A DNA stretch of 64,000 nucleotides from Saururus chinensis. Taxonomy: Eukaryota > Streptophyta > Magnoliopsida > Piperales > Saururaceae. Under the pieces are notes generated by a model. It had not been told where the DNA came from. It did not search any database and saw nothing but the letters and a program-made list of their open reading frames with translations. The stretch covers positions 29,575,057 through 29,639,056 of the forward strand of contig CP141148.1 of assembly GCA_035235625.1 (NCBI GenBank), in the 5' to 3' direction. Positions within the stretch are counted from its first letter, which is position 1. Each line of letters opens with the position of its first letter. Position numbers and translations under genes: made by a program. This document shows, in pieces, positions 1 to 11,917 of the stretch.

Positions 1-2636
1 TATTGATCCTGTAATATGTAGCTTTGCAAATACAATTGTGTAATTTATGATTGTCCTTAGGTCATGGGTATGAAACACAATGAAACTCTTGTGCTTATAA
101 GTTATGTATGTGATGCGAAGTGCTCTTGATTCTTTTAAACATGTTATTTATATTAGAATATTAAGTAATTATATAGATAATTTAATTTCTTTACAACTCA
201 GGCTTTTAGGAAATATGGTATCAAAGCCTGGGCAGTGCAGTTCTATTGGATGCAGGTGTGCAGCCCCTTGTAAGATACTTTTATGTGCACGGAAGCATTA
301 GAATATAAATCAAATATATTTATAATCCATATCCAAGCCACCGGCTTGAACTTTTGAGGACAACAATTATCCAAAAAATTTAAGAAACAAAAAGAAAAAA
401 CAATTTGAACTAATGTGTGCCATTTTTATGTCAATTATATTAAGACACTCAAACTATAGTAGCTGTAGGATTAATTCGAGTTATCTCAAGGCATGAGTTA
501 AAAAATATTGCTATTAGCTTCTTTTAAAATAATATTATTTTTTGTTTACAAGTAAAATAAATTATAATGATTGTCCAAGTGATCAAAACTTATTTACATT
601 ATCATATGCTTCATCCATGTCTTTTGTATCATTTCTACCCCCTCCCCTTGAGAAAAATCCTGGTTTCGTTACTCACAATGAACATAAACCCCTTTTAATT
701 TTTTTTGTTTATATTTTGCTAAGCACAATAATCATAGAATTTTTTATTTTTGCCACATTGACACGTGGGCATTGCCTCTTTGTGGGTGTCATGGGGTTGT
801 AGTCCCTGACCGCCTAACTTGCTACTTTTTTCTTTTGATAAATCAAACATTGAACCATAGGTACACCCAACTACACTACGATGCCAATTGCTACATGCCT
901 TTCTGTAGGTCAAATTACCATATGTGGTTTGTATGTATTTTGTGAATGGTGTCAAAGACTTAATTGTATTCCTTTTGCATGTTCTGAGGTATTGGAGATC
1001 TGATGCGTATTCCCCCATCTTATTCAATTGGAACTCGAAAGGAAATGCAGATGTGAAAAAATCAGATTCCCGAGGGCCGAGAACAACAAAAAGGAAAGTC
1101 ATTGTTACTTGCTTTGTCAAGTACTCAAATGTAGTCCCCTTACTAAGATCATGTAGGTGGTGGGTCAGTGCCAAGTCCATTCTAGAACCCCACACGCAAA
1201 TTAGATTCTAGAAAACTTTTTACTTCAGTTCTATCATAGTTTTGGTACATTAGGTATATGAGGTGTTGGTGGACTAACCCTAATTTGTTTTGAGTCAACT
1301 TAATCTTGTTTTAAGGAGATATTAGTGCTAAACATGTACAAGTGGCAGCTTTGTACGAGGCTATTAGAAAGGGTGATCTCTGGCGACCCATTAATAGATT
1401 TATGTGTGGAAAGGAATGAACCACGTATTGGGATGTTTCTAGTGTTTAGAAAAATGAAGTACTAACATATGAAAATGGACTAAGATGTGAAGTTACTTGG
1501 GTAATCATGGGGATGGTAGCTGACCTGACCCAGTGATAATTAGGGTTTTGTTAGGAAAAGTGCCAACTACAATTTGAACACTGCTCTCTCATGACATTCA
1601 TGTTATGGAAACTGTGAATTAAGACACATTGTGTCGGTGTATGCCTAGCACATTGTCCGATGTCTGTTCAAGATCTGACGGCCTACATTAATTACAGGGC
1701 AAGCGGGCAGATCAAACCATGCCTACCGATTGCACAATCGAAATCGTGTAGATCAAATATATCCGATATGTAATATACAATGGTAACTATACAAGAAAGA
1801 GCTCACTTGTATGTAGTGTTTTGAAGAAAAAGAACCCTATATTGATGCTTATTCAACTTTCTCTCTTGCAATAATAGGTGAAGCTTTTTATCAAGAAAAT
1901 GGAAGACAATTGCTCCATATCTACTTAAATCTAGTGATAAGGTGTAGCAGCTTCTGAAAAAGACAAGTGGTGATCCATAGACGAAAAGCATATTCCAAGT
2001 GCCATATCTTGGCTAATATTTTTCTCGTAATGGGCGGCCAGGCTGTTGGCTATTAGCAAGACGGAAGTGTCATGAAAACTGATTAATACCAAGAAGAAAC
2101 TTGCGCTACATCATTAGCTAGATTAAAAGTGGAACAGAAAATTTTTTGCTTACCTCAAGTGCTTCTCCAATTCGCACAACTACATAAATTTTTTTGATAA
2201 AATGCACTTCAAGAAAAAGAACAAATTATGTTCACTTAAAACTTAAATTAGGATACATAACTACTACATTATTAAAGTCGCCATCAGACAGCTTTGCAAA
2301 ACGTATTGAGCAACTCTCTGGTCTTATGGTTATCATATTCATGAAATCTGCGAAGTTATTTGCTGCTAGGTGGGGGACGAGTAGCAGCTACGCGGCAGCC
2401 AAGCTAGTGTACTCCACCAACGAATTGACTTTCTTACGTTCTCTGTACAGTGCACAAATTCAATATTGTAGCTATTTACGAATTATCAGATTCCCACCAA
2501 GGTTTTGGCAGCCTATCAGGGGACCAATGGGACCATGACTATCACCATTATAGAACACAGTGGCCTCGACACAGTCTATCATTGAGCTTTCTCCCAACTC
2601 CCAAGTTGGTGGTGCTTTCTAGCTAGAAACCATATT
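1..2636. other. AT-rich stretch with no recognised gene
   Basis: I recognise no gene, transposon end or RNA gene here. The longest open frame is 158 codons on the - strand (719-1195). It has no family motif beyond a CxCGKNKK-like tail near its C-terminus, and an overlapping frame on the other strand is also open, so I do not call it. The stretch ends at the target duplication of the solo LTR beginning at 2642. Confidence 0.5.
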
Positions 2637-2641
2637 CAAGC

Positions 2642-3643
2642 TGTTGGACCATGGTATGAGCTCAAGCCTGGTTTGGTCTAACGTGTCAATGTCCAGGTGA
2701 ATTGGTATGGGCCACGGGGTCCAAGGGTAGTGGGGGCGGTCGCGCAGACCTATATGTGCCTTCGTTACACATAATTCGAGTGAGACCCATATATGTCATA
2801 CACATACACTAGACATTCGCTAGGTTGTGCATTTACACGTTGTGGGGCCCAGACGCGTGAATTAAGTGCCGATGGTAGAATCCGTGGTTAGCGAAAGGTT
2901 GACCCTGTCGCGGGCTTGGCCGTGTGTAGGGGGTCCAGGCCTCCGCGGGTTCTGAGAGACAGAGCCCGCGCCCGTTGTGATTGAACATCTAATATAAACC
3001 GGAAGGAATTATACTTCTAGGCCTATTTAAAATAGCCCAAAAAGAGACCCACCTAAATAAGGTAAGTTGGGTTTAAAGGGAAAGCAAGAGGAGGAGTGCC
3101 CTAATTGGCATAACAAAAGGCCGCCTCACTCTCTCCTCCTCTCCTCCCAATTCCGCCCCCTCTCTCCCTTGTTCTCTTGGTGCGGCCTGCTCAAGCAAGG
3201 GTTTTGCTTGCTGCTGGCCGCCCTCCTTCTCCCCTCTCCAAGGCATCTTTGGAGGGCTGATCAAGGGAGATTCATCTCCTCTTAGGCTGGATCATTGAGG
3301 CTGATTCAAGGGCTAGATAGTTGCTGTAAATTCCTTCATTCTAAGAGGTGGTTTGAGAGGGATCATCACATAAGGTATTTCTCCTTTACTTTGATTGATT
3401 GCTCTTGTGGTTTGGCGTGCAAGATCTATATGAGGAGGGCATGCTAGGGCTAAAAATGCCTAGGTCAGTATGTATTGATTCCTTATTTCAATTATACTTG
3501 ATCTATTCTTGATTGGATGCATGTGTTATTGCTTAATTGTTTGAGTTTTGTGCATGCTTTGTGTAGATCGGTTTAAAGTTTTGATTTTTGATCTATGCAC
3601 CAATCCCCTCCCTCCATGCTTCCGCTGGTCCGGCCACTCTACA
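2642..3643 (+). mobile_element. Solo LTR, 1.0 kb, with 5-bp target duplication
   Basis: The segment starts TGTTGGACC and ends CTCTACA, so it has the TG...CA ends of an LTR. It is flanked by the same 5 bases, CAAGC, at 2637-2641 and 3644-3648. A TATA-like AATATAAACC near 2990 and a pyrimidine-rich leader-like stretch after 3120 fit a promoter and R/U5 region on the + strand. No coding region of the parent element is present, so this is a solo LTR left by LTR-LTR recombination. The family (copia or gypsy) cannot be fixed. The perfect duplication suggests a moderate age. Confidence 0.72.
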
Positions 3644-3648
3644 CAAGC

Positions 3649-4213
3649 CACATCTACACTGCTACACATGACTATTGAATGCCCAAAGAGCATAAAACGC
3701 TATCGATGATATAAAACGTATCTTTATTAAGCAAGCCAGTTGGCTTTGAAAATATATGAAAAACTAGGAACATAAACATGAATTTTGCAATAGTATAACT
3801 AACTATCGATCAGTTACTAAACCACCAAAATTAAACAAAGTGGAACTATTAATATAGAACATACTTTTTTGCCAAATGAAGCTATTAATGTGGGATGGAA
3901 TGAGTATTTGCTATTGAAAGAAGAAGAGTTCTTTCTTTCTCTCTTGTGTTTTCTTTCTATATTATTTTTTGAGTGAGAGAGAGAGTTGCATGCATATGAA
4001 GAAGGTCCCGGACTTGTAATTGGATTGATCCTCTGCGAATTTTTCCACGTTCTCCCTACATGATATATGAAACAATGATGGAGGGGGAGGGGGAGGGGGA
4101 GGGAGAGAGGGGGGGGGGAGTATATAATAAATGGAACTTGATCAATTTTATTTGCTTCCTACTGGGGGGAGAGTATATAATAACTCGAACTTGATCAATT
4201 CTATTTGCTTTCT
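3649..4213. other. Non-coding spacer with a G-rich tract and a MITE-like half
   Basis: No gene is seen. At about 3870-3908 the sequence ending GTGGGATGGAATGAGTATT resembles one terminal half of a Stowaway-type MITE, compared with the complete one at 19681; the opposite end is unclear. A purine tract of repeated GGGGGA lies at about 4080-4119. A phrase of about 60 bases (TATATAATAA...CTTGATCAATT...TTTGCTT) occurs twice, near 4120 and 4155, just before the 1.1-kb tandem repeat. Confidence 0.4.
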
Positions 4214-7200
4214 ATTGTTCCGTATTTGATTGGAAAAGTTTAATTTAAATATAGAATTGTTAGAAGGCCAATACTTCAGGAATGTGATTAAGTTAACTTC
4301 TTTGCGAACAACAATAAAGTTAATTTAGACAATCCCCATTTCAATGTTATGAATATATCTCCATTTCACTGATTGTGATCATGTTAATTTTTTCTTTAAC
4401 ATTGATTAAATTTAGAGAATCCCCATTTGAATGCAAGTCAATAACAAAAAGAACAATCACTCACATTGACTTTTATCTTCTTCCTTTTTTTTCATTGATT
4501 AATCAGATTACCATTTAAATTCATCCTCGTGATTGTGAATCTCAATTTTTCATGTTAGTTTAGATAGAATGTGGCGTGCGTTCATTCAATAATCTATAAA
4601 GATACACAAGCTATGCAACATTAAGTCCTAGTTTACTTCTTTCCCAATGTCTATAAATATTGTCTATTTGATTATGACAAGTTGTTGGGCTTTGACAAAC
4701 ATACTTTGTAGGTATGTTTATATTAGGCAAGAAAAGGGGAAAACTTATAAACAAATGAAAGACATTATTAACATAACTTATCCACAAGATTTAGTCTGAG
4801 TGGTAAATTTGAACTCAAATTCCCTAAGAGTATTCCAAAACATCAAGTAAATGGAGCTATAAAGATTAAACAAATAGCCTTGTGAAAGTAGGTGAAGTGA
4901 AAACACCAAAAACATCTGATTCTTGTTAGAACAAACAAAATGAGTCGCCATGCTTATTTGTTTCTTAATAATGACTTATAAATCAAATTCTAATATTGTC
5001 ATACATTAAGACATCCAAGAATTTTATAAGCATTTTCTATGACCTTTAGTAAAATTCTAATCATTTTGTGAAGAAAGGGGTCAGTGTTGACACACCTGCA
5101 ACCGACCTTGTAATAGCTCCCTTCATATGAAGGCGACCAATTTTATTGATATTTCTTCTATTAAAGGTATTTTAGAGCTAGGAAAACCTAACCGTAAGCC
5201 TTTTGATTGTGGATAGAGCCTTGGAGAAGAGATTTTTTTAATTACTTGAGCTTCAAGAAAAGGAAGAATATTTGCTTGAGGAAGAAGTCATGAGAAGAAC
5301 AAGCAAAGAGACTTAAAAGGAAGAGAGATAATTGTCTTTTAATAATTTCTACTGTTGTCTATTTAATTAGAAAAGTTTAATTTATAGATAGAATTGTTAG
5401 AAGACCAATAACAATTAAGTTAATTAAGACAATCCCCATTTTAATGTTATAAATATATTCTCATTTCTCTGATTGTGATTAAGTTAACTTTTTTCTTTCT
5501 TCTAACATTGATTAAATTTAGAGAATCCTCATTTGAATGTTAGTCATGAAGAAAAAGAACAATTACTCATATTGACTTTTATCTTCTTCCTTTTTTCATG
5601 GATTAATCTGATTAACATTTAAATTCATCCTCGTGATTGTGAATCCCCATTTTTTCATGTTAGTTTAGAAAAAATGTGGCCTAGGCTTATTTAATAATCT
5701 ATAAAGGCCCACAAGCTATGCAACATAGATTCCTAGTTCGCTTCATTCCCCAAGTCTATAAATATTGTATATTTGATTATAACAAGTTGTTGGGTTTTGA
5801 CAAGCACACTTTGTAGGTATGTTTATATTAGACAAGAAAAGGGGAACACTTGTAAACAAATGAAAGACATTGCTAACATAGCTTATCCACAAGATTTAGT
5901 CTAAGTGGTGAATTTGAACTCTAATTTCCTGGGAGTATTCCAAAACATCAAGTAAATGGAGCGATAAAGATTAAACAAATAAACTTGTAAAAGTAGGTGA
6001 AGTGGAAACACCAAAAGTGTCAGTTCTTGAGTTTTACTAGAATAAACATAATGAGTCATCATGCTTATTTGTTTCTTTATGAAAATTTATAAATCAAATT
6101 CTAATTTTGTCATAGATTAATACATCCAAGAATTCTATGACCTTTATTTAGTGAAATTCTAATCATTTTTGTGAAGAAATGGGTTGGTGTTGACACACCT
6201 ACAATCGACTTGTATTAGCTCCCTTCAATTGAAGTTGACCAATTTTTTTGACATTTCTCCTCTTAATGGTCTTTCGGAGCTGGTAAAACCTAACCCTAAG
6301 CCTTTTTATTGCGGATAGAACCTTAGAGAAGTGATTTTCTAATTGCTTGAGCTTCAAGAGGAGGAAGAACATTGGTTTGAGGATGGAGAAGTCATGGGAT
6401 GAACAAGCAAAGAGACTAATAAGGAAGAGAGATAATTTTCTATAGATGATTTCTTTTGTTTTGTGTTTTATTGGAAAAGTTTAATTTATATATAAAATTG
6501 TTGGAAGGCCAATATGTCAGGATTGTGATTAAATTAACTTCTTTGCTAACAACAATCAAGTTATTTTATTAGACAATCCCCATTTTAATGTTATGAATAT
6601 ATCTTCATTTCTCTAATTGCGATTACATTAATTTTTTTTCTAACATTGATTAAATTTTGAGAATCCCCATTTGAATATTAGTCAAGAACAAAAAGAACAA
6701 TCACCCATGTTGATTTTTATCTTCCTCTTTTTTTAATGGATTAATCAGATTAACATTTAAATTCTTCCTCTTGATTATGAGTCCCCATTTTTTCATGATA
6801 GTTTAGAAAGAATGTGGCATGTGTTCATTCAATATTCTATGAAGGCCTACAAGCTACGCAACAATAATTCTTAGTTTGCTTCATTCCCCAAGGTCTATAA
6901 ATATTTTATATTTGAGTATGACAAGTTGTTGGGCTTTGGTAAACACACTTTGTAGGTATGTTTATATTAGACAAGAAAATGGGAGAACTTGTAAACAAAT
7001 GAGAGACGTTGCTAATATAGCTTATCCACAAAATTTAGTCTAAGTGGTAAATTTGAACTCTAATTTCCTAGGAGTATTCCAAAACATTAAGTAAATGGAG
7101 CTATAAAGATTAAACAAATAGCCTTGCAAAAGTAGGTGAAGTGAAAATGCCAAAAGTGTCAATTCTTGATTCTTGTTAGAACAAACAAAATGAGTTGCCG

Positions 7201-7384
7201 TGCTTATTTGTTTCTTAACAAAGACATGTAATTCACTTTCTAATTTTGTCATAGATTAAGACATCCAAGAATTTTATAAGTATTTTCTATGTCCTTTAGT
7301 GAAATTCTAATCATTTTGTGAAGAAAGGGGTTGGTGTTGAAACACCTGCAACTGACCTTGTAACAACTCCCTTCAAATGAATGG
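4214..7384. repeat. Three tandem copies of an unknown ~1.1-kb unit
   Basis: The landmark GGAAAAGTTTAATTTA and the sequence after it recur at about 4235, 5370 and 6473. This gives units of roughly 4214-5350 (1.14 kb), 5351-6453 (1.10 kb) and 6454-7384 (0.93 kb). Shared markers in order are GACAATCCCCATTT, GAATCC(C/T)CATTTGAAT, ACAAGTTGTTGGG, TCCACAA(G/A)ATTTAGTCT and GTTGACACACCT. The third unit stops about 200 bases short, where an LTR end begins at 7385. Copies differ by scattered substitutions and small indels. No coding potential, TIR or RNA gene is visible. It may be a low-copy satellite or a repeated retroelement segment. Confidence 0.8.
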
Positions 7385-7497
7385 CGGAGCTTGGCAATTC
7401 TGTAGTGCGTAGAGGAATATTACATCTCTCGTACACAGAAGATGATTCCTCATTTAATAAAGAAAAAATTTAATTCAAAATTTTTGGACCCAGAGGA
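7385..7497 (+). mobile_element. 3' end fragment of an LTR
   Basis: About 110 bases match the last part of the solo LTR at 19785-21895: both read (A/C)TGTAGTGCGTAGA or CATAGTGCGTAGA, then a CTCTCxxACACAGA phrase and GAAAAAATTT(T)AATT. Only the 3' end of the LTR is present, joined directly to the truncated 1.1-kb repeat on its left and to gypsy-type internal sequence on its right. A TGGTATCA phrase near 7550 resembles an initiator-Met tRNA primer site. It is a fossil fragment. Confidence 0.55.
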
Positions 7498-7559
7498 TAA
7501 ATGTGTCCCCTTGGAGGTGACTCGCTTCCTAGATTGAGAAACTTCATGGTGGTATCAAA

Positions 7560-8500
7560 TTAAAGCCATACATGCGTCAAGGCAAACCAAAAATTATAGA
7601 GTGGGATAAATTGAAGAAATATATTTGGGAAGCCTTTTTGTCATATAACTTTGTCTGCATTATGTATTAGTTTTTGTTGATCGAAGACAATGGATGAGTA
7701 TAGGAAGAAAGTTTTCTAATTAATGCACAAGAATGATTTGGATATTTGGAGGTGCAACTTGTATTTCATAATATTGGAGGTATGCATAAAAATTCTTAAG
7801 GAGACTATGAATTTATTCCATACTTTCTCTGTCAGAGGTGCATTCTAGGGAAATTTACTTAATGAAGCAACAACGCACTATTAGCTGCCGATTTGGGATG
7901 ATTGGTGACAATTCTTTAGGCTTGCTGATTGCCACCAACTCTGATAATTAATATGCAACCCACTCCTAAAGTTGCACAACAGGGCACTTAAAACTCCGCT
8001 AAAGCCTCTATTAGTACAGGTCCAAAGTATATGTAGAAATGGGTCATAGAGTAATGGGTTGTCCTCAAAATAACCAGACAAGGAAATAATTATGAACTAA
8101 ACATGATGAAATAATGATTATGATGATATTGATTTTGATTACACTAATCCCATCTATGATGAGGATGAGCATGCTGAAAAGGTAAAATATGACAATGGGG
8201 AAGTTTGGTGACATGTCGCCTTTGTTTTGCTCCAAAGGAAGAAGATGATGATCGTTGGCTGAGAAATAACATAATCTACACCACATATACTATTGGAAGT
8301 AAGCTGCATCAACTTGTGATTGATTTAGGAAGTTGTGATAATGTGGTAGATGAAGAGGCTATTCAAAAGCTTCATTTGAGAACTACACCCTATCCAAATC
8401 CATACAACCTTTCTTAGGTGAAGAAAGGAATTGAGGTATAAGTTTCAAATGTTACTTAGTTCTTTTTTCTATTGGTTCTACATACAAGGATAAAATGTGG
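7560..8500 (+). mobile_element. Ty3/gypsy gag-protease fossil
   Basis: This is internal sequence of a Ty3/gypsy element. It shows a Gag stretch (translated phrase KKYIWEAFLSYNF), a zinc-knuckle region around 8030-8070 (GHRVMGCPQNNQ-like) and a start of the aspartic protease around 8310-8400 (LVIDLGSCDNVV, corresponding to the family's active-site DSG(A/C)). It is broken in several places. Homologous copies lie at about 27840-28950 and 54950-56030. On the right it runs straight into a different LTR start (TGTAACACCCC) at 8507, which suggests recombination or insertion. Confidence 0.72.
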
Positions 8501-8828
8501 TTTAATTGTAACACCCCAGGTTTGCGATGCCCAAAATTCGAGGGCGAAGCATGACCTGGGGTTCAAAAATTACCAAAATAAAAATCTTTTGGTCACCAAG
8601 ATCCTCACCTATGTACAAGAGTTGTAGAAATCCTTAGACACCCGTTTTAAAAATAATAAAGATTAATTATTATCGTTTTTCGTATCAAGCCAACATCATC
8701 AAATGTTAGTTGCTGACATACTTATTTGACAACATCTTTAATATTATTCCAAGAAGATCAAATTCAGATGTAGTTATACTTAAAACTAAGGCCAATTAAT
8801 AATATTAGCATCATACATACAATGCTTA

Positions 8829-8833
<5 letters not shown>

Positions 8834-8890
<57 letters not shown>
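8834..8890. repeat. (AT)n microsatellite
   Basis: An uninterrupted run of alternating A and T of about 57 bases lies inside the LTR-derived mosaic. Confidence 0.97.
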
Positions 8891-8893
<3 letters not shown>

Positions 8894-10479
8894 AATTCAT
8901 GGGCTCACCATATGCCTTAATAGGCAAATATCCATAATCGATAGCTTTTGGGCTTTATACCAAATACTACCCGTTGTCAATACCAAAATGACAAATACCC
9001 GTACTCGCGGGGCGACAGGATCAAAATGAAAGAGATCGTCCTACGATATCCCAATTCATGGGCGTTTCAAATGCTTCAATAAGCGTTATCTAGGAGTCAT
9101 AAGTCTCATAGCGTTTGGGCTTTCTACCAAATAACTACCTTTCAACTTTGATTATTCAAAATATAGGAAGGTCGAAGACCCAAAATCAATGAACTCATCA
9201 AACAATCATAAGTCATTGAACAACTTATTAAAATATTCATAACATGTATTTGCACATAATTTCTAAATCACATAAGTCAACTACTTAAGAAACATATGCA
9301 TTTATTTAAATAAGCATTCATTAAAATCATAAAAGTCATAAACACTTACTTCCCTTAGATTTTTGAAGGTGGTGGCAAACAAAATATCCCCTTCCATAAA
9401 GACATTCTCCCTTTGATGTTCGGAGATAGTGGGCATTGCCTCCCCTTACTATAAGATGTTTCTCCCATTGCGACCCAAAGGGCCAGAAATAACCTCCTCT
9501 TACCTGAGACATTTTTTTATTTGTGGCTAAAATGAGGTATACAGAACCACCCTTTTCTCTAAGACATTCCTCTCTTTATGGTATGAAGAGTGCAGATAGA
9601 GCCTCCACTTGCCCTGGAATGTTTCTCTCTTTGAGAGCCCGAAGTCAGTGGACTATTACAACTTTAAATTTTCAGTATGATTTCTTGCCTCTAATAAAGC
9701 TAACATTAGAGTTTTTAGTGACTATTTACTATTTAGGGGTTGCTATTTAGTAGGTTTTCTCAAGGATATGATATAGCTATGAAAAACGAGTGAAAAATGG
9801 TCATAAGTTAGACATTAAGGTAGTAAGTTATGACCTTGGGAAATGTGCCTCATGGGCTAGACCCACTTAAAAAATACGGGTTATCTATTCTATATAGTTT
9901 TGTAGAGCTCATTGATATGAGTCTAATGGTACTAAGAATGTAAGAATCTGAGTTTGGGAGAGGAAGTTATGAAATTTAAAGATTTTAAATTATTTTTAAA
10001 GAAAAAAGGAAAATGGCGCCAGCTGCACACCACATGACTCGCACAAGCATGGACACATGTGCCGTGCACCATACTGCTCATGATGCGTAGCGATTCCGTG
10101 TGTCGTGTGGCACAAAACTGCCTCAAATGCCTATAAATAGGTGTGTGGGGCATTTTTTTTCTAGTTTATCCACTCCCACACTCAAAATTTATTTTTGTAA
10201 GCTAGTTTAAGTCTCATTTGGGTTGTTCAAGAGGCATTTTCACATAAATTAAACATGTTGGACATTGTGGTTTGTTGGTTTCCTATTTAGAAAGCTCTAA
10301 AGTCCGAAAAATCATAGTCTAAATAAGGAGAGTTCTATTCATCACCTTCGAACTTGCGCGGAGATTTGGGTAGGGTTTTTATCCTTTCCTAAGGCATAAA
10401 TATTTACATTGGTTATCTTTTAAACCTCATCTATTATACACATGACTAGTATAGTGAGTATTGGAGTTAGCTTTAATGT

Positions 10480-10705
10480 ATGTTTTATGATTCCCTCATA
10501 TTCATTTTATCGAATGATTATCCTTTGAATTAGGATATGAATTATGTACTGCATATTTTATGTTTTCCTCATATATTTGGTTTATTGAATGATTATCCCT
10601 TGAAGTAAGTTATGAATTATGGGTTATGATTTTTATGATTGCTGCATATATTTATTTTATCGAATGATTATCCTTTAAAGTTGATTATGAATTATGCATT
10701 GTGAT
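10480..10705. repeat. Three imperfect ~75-bp tandem repeats
   Basis: The phrase TTTAT(C/T)GAATGATTATCC(T/C)TTGAA followed by AT(A/T)TGAATTATG recurs three times between 10500 and 10705. The array lies downstream of the TATA box of the LTR-derived mosaic, so it probably belongs to the transcribed part of that LTR. Confidence 0.75.
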
Positions 10706-11444
10706 TCAGATGAGATAGAGACAATCTAGCTTCGCGATTGTTTTAATTATAAATGAGTAAAGTATATCTGAAAGGTTGTTTTAGAGAATTATTTCCTTGT
10801 CAATAGGATGATTCTCAAGAATATTTTTAAAAATGTTTACAAATATGATGATCAAATTACCAGGATGGGATAAAAGAAGAGCAATTATCTCGTTGGCATG
10901 AGCGACCAACCCTATTATATAGTTATTATCAGCAATGTGCCCATGGCTTGTAGAAGCGAGGCTAGGTTTTTGAAATGATAAACATCAAGATAGAATATTT
11001 TGAAAAGAAAGCTTCCCTTTCTGAGTCAGGGAACTCAAGATTGATTTGTTGTCCCTTTTTGAGTTAGGGAACTCAATATTTTAAAAGTAAATGTCAATGT
11101 GAACCAATAACCATATGTTGATGCCAGAGAACCAACTTTAGTAGGGAGTTGCTAAATATAAGAAGGAAAATTCCCCATGCCAATCAATGACTAGAACTAG
11201 TTAAAACCTGGATAAATAAGGACAAGTGTTTAATTATCTTAGGCAAAAAGAACCTGAACTCAGGAAGGGCAATCTGTTGTGACACGGAAATTTTTGGGCA
11301 TAGTCCAAGTGGGAATGGCTGGATCAATTTATGAACCTTTCATAAATAGCAAATAAGCTAATTGGGCGATCCAAATAGTATAGGTGAAGCGGAGATCATG
11401 GAAACCAAGTGGGAATGGTTGCATCAATTTGTGAAGCGAAGATC

Positions 11445-11618
11445 ATGGCGAGGCAGTGTTTAGAGCTCAGGATCCTGTCAACGTGCTCATGAAGTGCATG
11501 GTCTCCATTGTTGAAGAGAAGACAACAAAGTACGTAGTTCTTGAGCAACTGCAAGATCTCTTTGATGTTATCACAAAGCACGATGTAGCTCAAGATGTGA
11601 TTCAGTACGGTGTAGTTT
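11445..11618 (+). pseudogene. 5' fragment of a third F-box/DUF295 gene, cut by a copia LTR
   Basis: An ATG at 11445 opens with MARQCLEL, which matches the MATQWSE and MTRQWSEL starts of the two intact genes in the window. After a small deletion near 11468-11475 the frame changes, and the next frame reads VLMKCMVSIVEEKTT then QLQDLFDVITKHDVAQDVIQ. These align with gene 1 residues LLMKRMAGAFEEKET and QLSGNLLTLLKKRDTAKDLI. It ends at YGVVL, where gene 1 has CGAVC, exactly at the first base of a copia LTR (11619). It includes the same extra segment of about 20 residues that gene 1 has and gene 2 lacks, so it is closer to gene 1. The rest of the gene was not found on the far side of the copia element. 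Similarity rests on my own alignment; I regard it as convincing. Confidence 0.75.
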
Positions 11619-11917
11619 TGTTGGAATAGATTGAAAAGAGAGTGTAGAAATGGAAAAATATTAGGGTTTATGATAAGAAAAATTAAGGTTTTTACTATTT
11701 GGAAGATGGAAGAGCAAAAGCGGAGACAAAGATCTGCTTCACATATTCTTACTATAGCAAAGGAAAGTCATTATAGTGGCACTTCATTGTAGTGCAATTT
11801 TTAATGTAGCAACCTCTCTACAAAACTCTCATATGATGGGTATTAAGTATGAGGGCATTACACAAACTAAAGACCCATATACTAAATGAAATTACAACGT
11901 AACCTTATATTTTAACA
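11619..11917 (-). mobile_element. Ty1/copia LTR (3' LTR of a reverse-strand element)
   Basis: The segment begins TGTTGGAATAG and ends TATTTTAACA, giving the copia-type inverted ends TGTT...AACA. On its right, read on the - strand, lies AAGTGGGG, a polypurine tract directly upstream of the LTR start, and then copia pol sequence. It is therefore the 3' LTR of the reverse-strand copia element that follows. The matching 5' LTR was not found near 19.6 kb, so the element is incomplete. It interrupts the F-box relic ending at 11618. Confidence 0.72.

Larger units (their letters stand above)
8507..11280 (+). mobile_element. Mosaic of LTR-derived sequence
   Basis: The segment opens with TGTAACACCCCAGG at 8507, a typical plant gypsy LTR start. 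Around 9780-10330 it matches the promoter half of the solo LTR at 19785-21895: shared order CACTTAAAA, GAGTCTAATGGTACTAAGAATG, a GC-richer block, TATA box CTATAAATAG at 10131-10140 and GTTCAAGAGGC(A/G)TT. Between 8890 and 9130 a phrase starting CCCAATTCATGGGC occurs twice about 160 bases apart. No clean 3' end or target duplication was found, so the right boundary is approximate. The left and middle parts may come from two LTR families. Confidence 0.5.

Noticed and set aside
719-1195. 158-codon open frame (- strand) with CQCGKNKKFYDYC near its end, reminiscent of a SEC-C zinc motif
   Set aside because: The Cys spacing is not exact, nothing else in the protein fits a family, and the opposite strand is also open; most likely chance.
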